Origin: Sneathiella sp.
GTDB taxonomy: Bacteria > Pseudomonadota > Alphaproteobacteria > Sneathiellales > Sneathiellaceae
Assembly: GCA_002732675.1 (NCBI GenBank)
Contig: NVRR01000058.1
Span: 1 to 13,539 of the forward strand
Length of the DNA: 13,539 bases
Direction: 5' to 3'
Part shown: positions 1 through 7,261 of the stretch, one piece after another
How the letters are laid out: every line of letters starts with the position of its first letter
Position numbering within the stretch: position 1 is the stretch's first letter
The notes under the pieces: model-generated
What the model was told of the DNA's origin: nothing
Database searches by the model: none
Seen by the model: only the letters and a program-made list of their open reading frames with translations
Program-made: the position numbers and the translations under genes

Positions 1-521
1 GCAGCCACATCAAGCCCGAAATGCGGACGTTTCGGGATATCGTTCAGGATCCGCTGGCTGCCATAGACCCCACTCACCCGCCCAAGCGCAGGCCATTGCC
101 AGCCGGACAGGAACCACTCCTCCTCGCTATCAATCGTGCGGATACGGGCGATCTCGCCATTTTCCTGCCGGATACGGGCCAGAAATTTCTTGCCCGGCGT
201 CACCTTCGACGGCGGCAATCCGGTCAGCCGCTCGACCTTGTATGTCCGCTTGGCGATGGTGAGGTCCCTCACCTCTTCGCGGCCGTCATCAAGGTGGATT
301 TCAAGGCGGGCGCTGTTTTTGAAGTCGCGACCAAAGCCGAATACAAACCGGCCCGCCGCCGATACCCTGACGGCCCGACCGTCGAAATAGACAGCAGCGC
401 CAGGGTCCGTCTGACCCATGACCAGCCCGCCCTGAACGAAATCTCCCCGTAATGTCGCCAACTCCGCCGCCGCGGACAGCGGTATCAACAACAAAAGACA
501 CGTGATGAATAGCCGTCTCAT
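1..521 (-). CDS. Exported M23-family metallopeptidase, partial (C-terminal catalytic part beyond left edge)
   Basis: The first 173 residues of a gene that runs off the left edge. It opens with a signal peptide (MRRLFITCLLLLIPLSAAA, probable cleavage after Ala19), so the product should act in the periplasm. Residues 20-145 are a beta-rich N-terminal region typical of periplasmic peptidoglycan hydrolases. The M23 (LytM/peptidase M23) domain begins near residue 147 with GRVSGVYGSQRILN followed by PHFGLDVA. This is the conserved opening of the fold, and His167 and Asp171 form the first zinc-ligand pair (HxxxD). The second HxH motif lies outside the window, so catalytic competence cannot be checked. 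By family it would cleave peptide cross-links in cell-wall murein, or be an inactive amidase activator if the second motif is degenerate. The ATG overlaps the xseA stop in an ATGA arrangement (4 bases), which implies translational coupling. Confidence 0.85.
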   Translation of the reverse strand, partial: MRRLFITCLLLLIPLSAAAELATLRGDFVQGGLVMGQTDPGAAVYFDGRAVRVSAAGRFVFGFGRDFKNSARLEIHLDDGREEVRDLTIAKRTYKVERLTGLPPSKVTPGKKFLARIRQENGEIARIRTIDSEEEWFLSGWQWPALGRVSGVYGSQRILNDIPKRPHFGLDVA

Positions 522-1957
522 AGCAACTGCCCCTGTTTGGACGGAGGAGAATTCCGGGCGGTCGTTGCCGCTGCCTTGGATGGTTTCTTCTTACCCGATC
601 CGACGCCAAAGACTGCCGCCGCCTTGCCGTCGGCAAACTCCACCTCGACAACGCGGTCCCCTGTGGCCTCGGCAACGGAGGAAAGCGGCTTGCCATCTTC
701 ACCCCAGACAATACTGTAGCCGCGCTTCAAAACCCGCCTGAATGACAGGCTTTCCAGAAGGCGGATCGTTGCTGTTAGCTTGTCGGCGGCCCGATCCCGT
801 TTGATGGTGACGGCACCGGTCATGCGCCGATCAAAGTTGCCCAGCTGATCGGCGTATTTCTCCAGACTGCGGGTTAAAAGCTGCGGCCGCAATTTGACCT
901 TCGCCGAAATAAACTGTTGTCTCTTGAAATTGAGCCCATTGGTCACAGACTGGCGCAGCCGGCTCTCCAGATGGTCAAGATGCTGGGTCTTCTCGGCGAT
1001 CAGGGTATTTGGATCGCGAAGACCACGGGCAAGCCCTGTCAGTCGCTCGCGTTTATCGGAAATCGACCGGCTTAAAGACCGTTTGATGCGCAGACCGTGA
1101 TCGTCGATATAGGCAAGCAGTTCGGAGCGGACCGGCACGGCCATTTCCGCTGCTGCCGTCGGTGTCGGCGCCCGCCTGTCCGATGCATAATCAATAAGCG
1201 TCGTGTCGGTCTCATGTCCAACGGCGGAGATCAGCGGAATGACGCTTTCCGCGGCCGCACGGACCACCTCCTCTTCATTAAAAGCCCAAAGATCCTCAAG
1301 ACTACCGCCGCCGCGGGCAACAATGATCAAATCGGGACGCGGAATATCGCCGCCCGGATCCAGTGCATTAAATCCGCGAATAGCCGCCGCAATCTGGCCC
1401 GCCGCCATCTCCCCCTGTACCAACACCGGCCACAACAAAACATGGCTCGGGAACCGATCGCGGAGCCGGTGGAGGATATCGCGGATGACGGCCCCGGTTG
1501 GCGATGTCACCACGCCGATAACCTCTGGAATATAGGGCAGGGTCTTTTTTCGCGCCGGATCAAACAGTCCTTCTGTGGCCAGTTTTTTCTTCCGCTCCTC
1601 CAGCAACGCCATCAGCGCGCCAACACCGGCGGGTTCCATGCGCTCAATGACGATCTGATATTTGGATCGTCCGGGATAGGTGGTGAGCTTGCCCGTACAG
1701 ATTACTTCCAGCCCGTCTTCGGGCCGGAAGCTGAGTTTATCCGCAGTGCCTCGCCACATGATGCCATCCAGCACCGCCTTATCATCTTTCAAGGTCAGGT
1801 AAACATGACCCGAGGCCGCCCGCTTCAGCCCGGAAATCTCCGCCCGCAGCCGAACATGGCCAAAGCTATCTTCGACCATGCGTTTTAACGCGCCGCTCAG
1901 TTCTGAGACGGTATATTCATGGATATTGGAGGAGCCGAATTCCTGATTTTCTGACAC
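518..1957 (-). CDS. xseA: Exodeoxyribonuclease VII large subunit
   Basis: Large catalytic subunit of exonuclease VII, which degrades single-stranded DNA in both directions to acid-soluble oligonucleotides together with the small subunit XseB (not in this window). It is cytoplasmic, 479 aa, close to the usual length. An N-terminal OB-fold domain covers about residues 13-110 (YTVSELSGALKRMVEDSF, then GHVYLTLKD). The catalytic domain starts near residue 130 (GLFDPARKKTLPYIP, VVTSPTGAVIRDIL) and holds the signature blocks ARGGGSLEDLWAFNEE (about 215-229) and SAVGHETDTTLIDYASDRRAPTPTAAAE split around residues 245-271. A long helical coiled region follows and the C-terminal tail is Lys/Ser rich. 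The start is GTG, with an AAGG-containing ribosome site about 8 bases upstream. It is divergent from purD across a 95-base gap, and its stop overlaps the start of the M23 peptidase gene. Confidence 0.97.
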   Translation of the reverse strand: MSENQEFGSSNIHEYTVSELSGALKRMVEDSFGHVRLRAEISGLKRAASGHVYLTLKDDKAVLDGIMWRGTADKLSFRPEDGLEVICTGKLTTYPGRSKYQIVIERMEPAGVGALMALLEERKKKLATEGLFDPARKKTLPYIPEVIGVVTSPTGAVIRDILHRLRDRFPSHVLLWPVLVQGEMAAGQIAAAIRGFNALDPGGDIPRPDLIIVARGGGSLEDLWAFNEEEVVRAAAESVIPLISAVGHETDTTLIDYASDRRAPTPTAAAEMAVPVRSELLAYIDDHGLRIKRSLSRSISDKRERLTGLARGLRDPNTLIAEKTQHLDHLESRLRQSVTNGLNFKRQQFISAKVKLRPQLLTRSLEKYADQLGNFDRRMTGAVTIKRDRAADKLTATIRLLESLSFRRVLKRGYSIVWGEDGKPLSSVAEATGDRVVEVEFADGKAAAVFGVGSGKKKPSKAAATTARNSPPSKQGQLL

Positions 1958-2052
1958 GCGTTGCCTTTTCGTTTAATTAGCGTCGAGACCTATGCTAGAA
2001 ACTTTACACCGCGCCGAGGGTGCAGCGAAACAGTAAATTGACACGGAATAAA

Positions 2053-3327
2053 ATGAATATACTCGTTATTGGCTCCGGTGGCCGTGAACATGCTCTGTGC
2101 TGGAGCTTAAAGAAGTCCCCGCTGATCGACACCCTCTATTGTGCGCCCGGAAATGGGGGCATCGAGGATGTGGCCACATGTGTACCGATCAAAGTGGATG
2201 ATATCCCGGCAATTCTGGAGTTCTGCCAGTCCGAAAAGATTGATTTCGTCGTTGTCGGACCGGAGGTACCGCTGGTCCTTGGCCTTGTCGACGCGCTTGA
2301 GAATCTCGGTATCAAGAGTTTTGGACCCCGAGCTGGCGCGGCCGTTCTGGAAGGCTCCAAAGGGTTTATGAAGGATCTATGCCGCGACTATAACATTCCA
2401 ACCGCGACATATGGGCGCTTTCGGACCGCGGACGAGGCGAAAGCATATCTGATGGGCCAGCAAATGCCGATCGTTATCAAGGCCGATGGTCTCGCCGCCG
2501 GAAAAGGCGTTATTATTGCCGAAACACTGGATCAGGCGAAGGCGACGGTAGACGACATTTTTACCGGATTATTCGGGGACGCGGGCGCCGAAATCGTTAT
2601 TGAGGAATTCATGACCGGAGAGGAAGCAAGCTTCTTCGTCCTGAGTGATGGTGAGAATATCCTGCCCCTCGCCACCGCGCAGGACCATAAAGCCGTCGGC
2701 GATGGCGATACCGGCCCCAACACCGGCGGCATGGGCGCCTATTCCCCGGCGCCGGTGATGACGACGGAAATGATTGCCCTCACCATGGACCGGATCATTG
2801 CGCCGACGGTCGCCGCCATGAAAGATCGCGGCGTGCCATTTACCGGCGTTCTCTATGCCGGACTGATGATAACGGCGGAGGGGCCGAAACTCATCGAGTA
2901 TAATGTGCGCTTCGGCGATCCGGAATGTCAGGTTCTCTGTGCCCTGCTGAAAAGTGACCTGCTGCCTGCGCTGATGGCGACGGCGACCGGTACTCTGCCT
3001 GATATTAGTCTCGATTGGAGCCCCGACAGCGCCTTGACCGTTGTTATGGCCGCGGACGGATATCCGGGGCCGTATGAGAAAAATACGGTGATTGGCGGGC
3101 TGGATCAGGCCAACGAACTTGAGGATGTTATTGTCTTTCATGCGGGCACTATCAGAAAAGATAACCGGGTCTTCGCAACAGGTGGCCGGGTGCTTGGAAT
3201 CACAGCAACTGGAAAAACCGTTAAACAAGCGCAAGAAAAAGCGTATAGTGGGGTTAAGGCGATTGAGTGGCCGCAAGGATTTTGTCGATCCGACATTGGT
3301 TGGCGGGCGATTGATCGTATTGTGTGA
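2053..3327 (+). CDS. purD: Phosphoribosylamine-glycine ligase (GAR synthetase)
   Basis: Second step of de novo purine synthesis: ATP-dependent joining of glycine to 5-phosphoribosylamine to give GAR. Cytoplasmic, 424 aa, normal length. The N-terminal domain begins [19 protein letters not shown]. An ATP-grasp domain covers about residues 101-295, with [11 protein letters not shown] (143-153), [20 protein letters not shown] (211-230) and [12 protein letters not shown] (282-293, metal and phosphate binding). The C-terminal PurD domain ends with [10 protein letters not shown] chose the ATG at 2053 because the protein then begins exactly at the family's conserved Rossmann strand. An in-frame GTG at 2020 would add 11 residues with no family counterpart. 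The ribosome site is modest (CGGA about 5 bases upstream). It is followed after only 30 bases by the first phosphotransferase gene, with no terminator visible, so purD transcription may continue into that cluster. Confidence 0.97.
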   Translation: MNILVIGSGGREHALCWSLKKSPLIDTLYCAPGNGGIEDVATCVPIKVDDIPAILEFCQSEKIDFVVVGPEVPLVLGLVDALENLGIKSFGPRAGAAVLEGSKGFMKDLCRDYNIPTATYGRFRTADEAKAYLMGQQMPIVIKADGLAAGKGVIIAETLDQAKATVDDIFTGLFGDAGAEIVIEEFMTGEEASFFVLSDGENILPLATAQDHKAVGDGDTGPNTGGMGAYSPAPVMTTEMIALTMDRIIAPTVAAMKDRGVPFTGVLYAGLMITAEGPKLIEYNVRFGDPECQVLCALLKSDLLPALMATATGTLPDISLDWSPDSALTVVMAADGYPGPYEKNTVIGGLDQANELEDVIVFHAGTIRKDNRVFATGGRVLGITATGKTVKQAQEKAYSGVKAIEWPQGFCRSDIGWRAIDRIV

Positions 3328-3357
3328 GAGAAATAACCAACGATAAAAGAGGCATAA

Positions 3358-4428
3358 ATGTCCGAAGAATCAACCCAGTTTTCTGGGACCATGGCGGTGC
3401 GGGAGCGTCATAAGTTCGATGTCAACGTTCTTGAGGCTTATCTGAAGAGCAATATTGTCGGCTTTAACGGCCCGCTGGAGGTTGCGCAATTCAAAGGCGG
3501 GCAATCCAACCCCAGCTATCAGCTCAGCACCCCGTCGCAAAAATACGTACTGCGGCGTAAACCGCCCGGAAAACTTCTCCCCTCGGCCCATGCTGTCGAT
3601 CGCGAATACCGCGTTATCTCGGCTTTGAGCCAGACGGAGGTGCCGGTGCCAAAGACATATTGCCTTTGTGAAGACGAAAATATTATCGGCACCATGTTTT
3701 ATGTTATGGAATTTATGGATGGCGATATTGAGTGGGATCCATCGCTTCCCGGCTATTCAAAAGCGGACCGGGTCGCGGTGTTTGACAGCATGAATGCGGC
3801 AATGGCCGCTTTGCATATGGTCGATTACAAGACCGTCGGGCTGGAGACATTTGGCAAGCCCACGGAATATCTCGCCCGACAGATAAATCGCTGGACCAAA
3901 CAATATCGCGCGTCCGAAACCGAAGAAATTGACGCCATGAACCAGTTGATGGCATGGCTACCGGAAAACATTCCTGCGGGCGACGAAACGGCGATCGTTC
4001 ATGGCGATTACCGGCTTGATAACACGGTTCTTGATAAGGAAACACATCAGGTCATCGCCATCCTGGATTGGGAACTTGCAACCCTCGGCCATCCGCTCGC
4101 CGATTTTTCCTATCATTGCATGACCTGGCGGTTGGAGCCGGAACTTTTCCGCGGGTTAAACGGGCTGGATCTGCCCGCCCTCGGCATCCCGACGGAAAAG
4201 CAATATGTCGACGCCTATTGCGCCCGTACAGGCCGCGATAGCATCGACAACTGGGACTTCTACATGGCCTATAACATGTTCCGTCTCGCCGCGATTTTGC
4301 AAGGCATCGTTGGCCGCGTAAAAGATGGCACCGCAGCCAATAAAAATGCCGCTGATGTCGGCGCGCGCGTCAAGCCTCTCGCAATACGCGGCTGGGAACA
4401 AGTCGAAAAGATCATGAATTCCGCATAG
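3358..4428 (+). CDS. APH-fold phosphotransferase, ACAD10/11 (LvaA-like) kinase type, copy 1
   Basis: A 356-aa cytoplasmic kinase-like protein of the aminoglycoside-phosphotransferase superfamily (APH, PF01636). It resembles the subgroup related to the kinase domain of human ACAD10/ACAD11 and to LvaA of Pseudomonas putida, which phosphorylates 4-hydroxyvaleryl-CoA. Visible motifs are the nucleotide-loop region FKGGQSNPSY (45-54), YVLRRKPPG (63-71, ATP-site basic residues), the catalytic loop HGDYRLDN (215-222; Asp217 base, Asn222 metal ligand) and the DFG-equivalent ILDWE (235-239, Asp237). All catalytic residues are kept. LPSAHAVDREY at 74-84 is characteristic of this subgroup and not of drug-resistance APHs. 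An AGAGG ribosome site precedes the ATG. It lies 30 bases after purD and 40 bases before its paralogue. The substrate is not shown by the sequence; a hydroxyacyl-CoA is the best inference. Antibiotic resistance is unlikely. Confidence 0.88.
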   Translation: MSEESTQFSGTMAVRERHKFDVNVLEAYLKSNIVGFNGPLEVAQFKGGQSNPSYQLSTPSQKYVLRRKPPGKLLPSAHAVDREYRVISALSQTEVPVPKTYCLCEDENIIGTMFYVMEFMDGDIEWDPSLPGYSKADRVAVFDSMNAAMAALHMVDYKTVGLETFGKPTEYLARQINRWTKQYRASETEEIDAMNQLMAWLPENIPAGDETAIVHGDYRLDNTVLDKETHQVIAILDWELATLGHPLADFSYHCMTWRLEPELFRGLNGLDLPALGIPTEKQYVDAYCARTGRDSIDNWDFYMAYNMFRLAAILQGIVGRVKDGTAANKNAADVGARVKPLAIRGWEQVEKIMNSA

Positions 4429-4468
4429 GTCGGGCCTCAGCACAGAAATTCAAACGACAGGGATTGCA

Positions 4469-5518
4469 ATGAACGACGGATCACAAATCATACCCGTTCG
4501 CGACGCGCATCAGTTTAATGAAGGCGCGCTATATGATTATCTCAGGGAAAATGTTGACGGATTTGCCGGTAATTTGACCGTAAGCCAGTTTCAGGGCGGT
4601 CAGTCAAATCCAACGTACCTGCTACAAACCCCCGATCAGGCCTATGTCATGCGGAAAAAGCCGCCGGGTGTGCTCCTGCCCTCGGCTCATGCAGTGGATC
4701 GCGAATATAAAGTAATATCCGCACTGCAAGATACCAATGTTCCCGTGCCCAAAACATATTGTCTTTGCGAAGATGACGATGTTATTGGCACCCCTTTTTA
4801 CATTATGGAAAAAGTCGAAGGCCGCGTCATCCGCACCCCGTCCGCCCCGAATATGGACGCGACAACGCGTGCCGCCACGTTCGAGGCCATGAACGACGCA
4901 CTGGCAAAAATGCATATGGTCGATGTTGATAAAGTCGGGCTTTCGGACTTTGGCAAGAAAGGCAGCTTTTTTCTCCGTCAGATCGGCCGCTGGACAAAGC
5001 AATACCGCGCATCGCAAACAGATGATCTGGAGGCTATGGAAAATCTTATCCGCTGGCTGCCTGAAAATTTACCTTCGAGCGATGAGACCTCCATCGTTCA
5101 TGGCGACTATCGGCTGGAAAATATGATCCTGCATCCGAGCAAACCGGAGGTTATCGCCCTTCTGGACTGGGAGCTCTCAACCCTTGGCCATCCACTGGCC
5201 GATCTCGCCTATAACTGCATGCCCTATCACTTTGTTCATCCCAAAAATGGCGGGCTGGTCGGTGTTGACCATGCCGCCACGGGCATCCCGACAGAGCAGG
5301 AATATATTGACGCTTATTGTCGGCGAACAGGGCGTGATGGTATCGAGAACTGGTCTTTCTATGTTGCCTTTTCCCTTTTCCGCCTCGTCGGGATCGTGCA
5401 AGGCGTGTACAAACGCGGCCTTGACGGGAATTCCAGCTCGAAAGTCGGCGCGGAATATGAGACCTTTCCCAATATGCTCGCCACCCTCGGCTGGCAGCAG
5501 GTCGAAAGCGGACAATAA
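4469..5518 (+). CDS. APH-fold phosphotransferase, ACAD10/11 (LvaA-like) kinase type, copy 2
   Basis: A 349-aa paralogue of the preceding gene. The two align without gaps from VR (14 in copy 1, 10 in copy 2) over roughly the first 240 residues, and by eye well over half the positions are identical, so this is an ancient tandem duplication. The motifs are FQGGQSNPTY (41-50), YVMRKKPPG (59-67), LPSAHAVDREY (70-80), catalytic HGDYRLEN (211-218; Asp213, Asn218) and LLDWE (231-235, Asp233), all intact. The copies differ most at residues 113-135 (MEKVEGRVIRTPSAPNMD against MEFMDGDIEWDPSLPGYS) and at 251-273. Those are probably substrate-facing segments, so the two may phosphorylate different hydroxyacyl-CoAs. 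Cytoplasmic. The start has AGGGA about 6 bases upstream. A 100-base gap with inverted repeats separates it from dddP. Confidence 0.88.
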   Translation: MNDGSQIIPVRDAHQFNEGALYDYLRENVDGFAGNLTVSQFQGGQSNPTYLLQTPDQAYVMRKKPPGVLLPSAHAVDREYKVISALQDTNVPVPKTYCLCEDDDVIGTPFYIMEKVEGRVIRTPSAPNMDATTRAATFEAMNDALAKMHMVDVDKVGLSDFGKKGSFFLRQIGRWTKQYRASQTDDLEAMENLIRWLPENLPSSDETSIVHGDYRLENMILHPSKPEVIALLDWELSTLGHPLADLAYNCMPYHFVHPKNGGLVGVDHAATGIPTEQEYIDAYCRRTGRDGIENWSFYVAFSLFRLVGIVQGVYKRGLDGNSSSKVGAEYETFPNMLATLGWQQVESGQ

Positions 5519-5520
5519 CA

Positions 5521-5558
5521 GGTCGCGATCGGGACCAACGCCGTGAGCAATGATTGCT
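5521..5558. promoter_or_regulatory. Paired inverted repeats upstream of dddP (possible operator)
   Basis: Two dyads lie close together in the only sizeable gap of the plus-strand cluster. Positions 5521-5536 read GGTCGCGATCGGGACC, a 16-base palindrome with one mismatched pair. Positions 5546-5558 read AGCAATGATTGCT, a perfect 6-1-6 inverted repeat. Neither is followed by a run of T, so they do not look like an intrinsic terminator. Their place 60-98 bases before the dddP start suits a transcription-factor site giving dddP its own control. Function is inferred; I could not identify convincing -35/-10 boxes. Confidence 0.35.
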
Positions 5559-5618
5559 AGCGTCATATCAATAACGGGATGAGGCCGTGCTTGAACGCGC
5601 CCTTTGGAGGTTGATGGT

Positions 5619-6896
5619 ATGACGCAGAAACCGGATGGAACCCCTGACGATAATGACCGCGTCGAAATAGGTCCGACGCCGCTCGCCTTTGCGGAATGGG
5701 CGGCCGCAGGCCTCGATATCCCCAACCTCAAGATCATGCGAGAGCAGCGACTGCAACGGCTGGTCAAGGCGTTGAATGATCGCGACTATGGCGGCATTCT
5801 GCTCTATGACCCGCTGAATGTCCGCTTCGCCTCGGACACAACGAATATGCAGCTTTGGGCCGCCCATAACCCCTTTCGCGCCTGCTTCGTCGCGGCCGAT
5901 GGATATATGGTGATCTGGGATTTCAAGAACGAAAACCTGCTCACTGCCTTTAATCCACTCGTCCGGGAGACACGCGGCGGTGCCTCCTTCTTCTATTTCA
6001 CCAGCGGTGATAAAGCAGAGGAAAAAGCCGGTCGTTTCGCCGGCGAGATAGACGAACTCATGCGCGCCCATGCCGGGGGTAACCGGCGGCTCGCTGTTGA
6101 TAAAATCCAGGTTTTTGGCCTCAGGGCGCTGGAATCCCTCGGCCTTGAAATTTTCGAAGGCGAGGAAGTCACGGAAAAAACCCGCGCCGTCAAACAAAGT
6201 GAAGAGATAAAGGCCGTGCAATGTGCCGTCCATGCCTGCGAGATGTCCATGTTCGAGATGCAAAAAATGGCGGCGCCCGGCCTCACCGAGAATGAGATTT
6301 GGGCGGTGTTGCATGCGGGGAATATCAAGCGCGGCGGCGAGTGGATCGAAACCCGCATTCTGGCCTCCGGTCCGCGCACAAATCCGTGGTTTCAGGAATG
6401 TGGCCCGCGCATTGTCGGCAATAACGAACTGCTGGCATTCGATACCGATCTGATTGGCTGTTATGGCATGTGCGCCGATATTTCCCGGACATGGTTCCTA
6501 GGCGATGGCAAGCCCAGCGACGAGCAAAAACGGCTATATCAGCATGCGCATACGCATATCGCCGAGAATATGAAGCTGCTTGGCCCCGGTATCGCGTTCA
6601 AAGACATCACATTTGGCGGGCATTTTCTCTCAGAAGAATATGTATCTTCACGCTATTCGTGCAAAATGCACGGCGTTGGTCTTTGTGATGAATGGCCTGA
6701 TATCCGGTATCCCGAAGATTATCACGAAGGTGCGTTTGACTACAAAACGGAGCCCGGGATGATGCTGTGCGTCGAAGCGTATGTTGGCGCCAAAGGCGGC
6801 GGCGAAGGCGTCAAGCTGGAGGAACAGGTTCTGATCACCGAAGATGGCTATCGGAATATGACCTGCTATCCGTTTGAAGATATTTTACTTGGATAG
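5619..6896 (+). CDS. dddP: DMSP lyase DddP (M24 peptidase fold)
   Basis: Cleaves dimethylsulfoniopropionate to dimethyl sulfide and acrylate. DddP is a cytoplasmic homodimeric dinuclear-metal enzyme that evolved from M24 peptidases. The protein is 425 aa, slightly shorter than the roseobacter enzymes. Family blocks run end to end: DNDRVEIGPT (11-20), DPLNVRFASDTTNMQLW (64-80), HNPFRACFV, GGNRRLAVDKI, EGEEVTEKTRA, RGGEWIETRILASGPRTNPW split over 238-257, and FQECGPR. The six metal ligands are present: Asp275, Asp277, Asp287, His351, Glu386, Glu401. From memory of the published DddP structures, these sit a constant 20 residues before Asp295, 297, 307, His371, Glu406 and 421. Asp357 and Tyr346 match the proposed catalytic Asp377 and Tyr366, and Trp80 matches Trp95. 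I chose the ATG at 5619 because GGAGG lies 8 bases upstream; a TTG at 5604 is the alternative. A generic Xaa-Pro peptidase is much less likely. Confidence 0.9.
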   Translation: MTQKPDGTPDDNDRVEIGPTPLAFAEWAAAGLDIPNLKIMREQRLQRLVKALNDRDYGGILLYDPLNVRFASDTTNMQLWAAHNPFRACFVAADGYMVIWDFKNENLLTAFNPLVRETRGGASFFYFTSGDKAEEKAGRFAGEIDELMRAHAGGNRRLAVDKIQVFGLRALESLGLEIFEGEEVTEKTRAVKQSEEIKAVQCAVHACEMSMFEMQKMAAPGLTENEIWAVLHAGNIKRGGEWIETRILASGPRTNPWFQECGPRIVGNNELLAFDTDLIGCYGMCADISRTWFLGDGKPSDEQKRLYQHAHTHIAENMKLLGPGIAFKDITFGGHFLSEEYVSSRYSCKMHGVGLCDEWPDIRYPEDYHEGAFDYKTEPGMMLCVEAYVGAKGGGEGVKLEEQVLITEDGYRNMTCYPFEDILLG

Positions 6897-6904
6897 ATTA
6901 CGGC

Positions 6905-7132
6905 TTAGTGCTCGGCATTTTCGATGCGCAGATTGGCCCAACGGGTAAGGCATTCAGTCGGTTCCAGAACAAGGCCTGCAGCCTCCCCGAGGCCGGAAAT
7001 GGGCTGAAGGCCCGCCGTCGCCGCATAATCCTGGGTCAACCATTCACAGGGGTCCAGACTTTCGTATTGATACAAAAATCCGGCAACGACTACAATGATC
7101 CCCAGCATTGTCCAGCCCAAAAACTTAATCAT
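6905..7132 (-). CDS. Small single-pass membrane protein, unknown function
   Basis: A 75-aa protein that I do not recognise. It begins MIKFLGWTMLGIIVVVAGFL, so residues 4-23 form one strong transmembrane helix. A soluble tail of about 52 residues follows, with two cysteines (Cys29 in LDPCEWL and Cys61 in PTECLTRWA). If the tail is periplasmic they could form a disulfide, since both sit in a similar acidic-Cys-aromatic context. A TTG at 7159 would add nine residues (through GYVGVGW) before this ATG. I prefer the ATG because the hydrophobic segment then starts at the N terminus. The gene is convergent with dddP, with 8 bases between the stops, and lies downstream of the acyl-CoA dehydrogenase beyond a terminator, so it probably has its own promoter. 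That it is a real gene is supported by sensible protein features, not by homology. Confidence 0.6.
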   Translation of the reverse strand: MIKFLGWTMLGIIVVVAGFLYQYESLDPCEWLTQDYAATAGLQPISGLGEAAGLVLEPTECLTRWANLRIENAEH

Positions 7133-7176
7133 CCAACCCACGCCTACATAACCACTCAACGATAGAAGCTTGCCTG

Positions 7177-7205
7177 TATATAGGAAAGCGGCGGTTTCCC
7201 CCTAA
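7177..7205 (-). promoter_or_regulatory. Weak candidate promoter for the small membrane-protein gene
   Basis: On the minus strand TATATA (7177-7182) lies 17 bases from TTAGGG (7200-7205), and the 17-base spacer is itself an interrupted inverted repeat (GGAAA ... TTTCC at 7183-7199). The -10-like box is fair but the -35 is poor. It is placed about 45 bases upstream of the preferred ATG and just after the dehydrogenase terminator, where a promoter would be expected. Confidence 0.25.
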
Positions 7206-7206
7206 C

Positions 7207-7241
7207 GAAAAATGCGAAGGACGCGCAAACGCCCTTCGCAT
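7207..7241 (-). terminator. Intrinsic terminator of the acyl-CoA dehydrogenase gene
   Basis: A perfect 9-base-pair outer stem is formed by ATGCGAAGG (7212-7220) and CCTTCGCAT (7233-7241), with a nested GCG/CGC stem and a CAAA loop. Read on the minus strand the hairpin is followed at once by TTTTT. It starts about 20 bases after the dehydrogenase stop codon, a textbook Rho-independent terminator. Confidence 0.85.
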
Positions 7242-7261
7242 CTATTCCGAAATCAGAAAAA

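Noticed and set aside
21..452. Plus-strand open frame of 143 codons at the left edge
   Set aside because: The minus strand encodes a signal peptide and an M23 motif in the same place, which is far better supported.
1097..1888. Plus-strand open frame of 263 codons inside xseA
   Set aside because: It is antisense to conserved XseA domains, and its product is rich in Arg, His and Gln with no motif.
2020..2052. GTG start for purD adding 11 residues
   Set aside because: The extension has no PurD counterpart and the ATG at 2053 starts exactly at the conserved first strand.
1958..2052. Promoters in the xseA-purD divergent gap
   Set aside because: A TATGCT box is present at 1991-1996 but no acceptable -35 at 16-18 bases on either strand, so I did not call one.
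3358..5518. Aminoglycoside resistance genes
   Set aside because: The kinase fold is shared, but LPSAHAVDREY and the C-terminal part match the ACAD10/11-related subgroup, and the setting is catabolic.
5568..6314. Minus-strand open frame of 248 codons opposite dddP
   Set aside because: It is a shadow of the well-conserved dddP reading frame.
5619..6896. Xaa-Pro aminopeptidase or creatinase
   Set aside because: The fold is the same, but the sequence follows DddP block by block and carries the DddP-specific catalytic Asp and Tyr positions.
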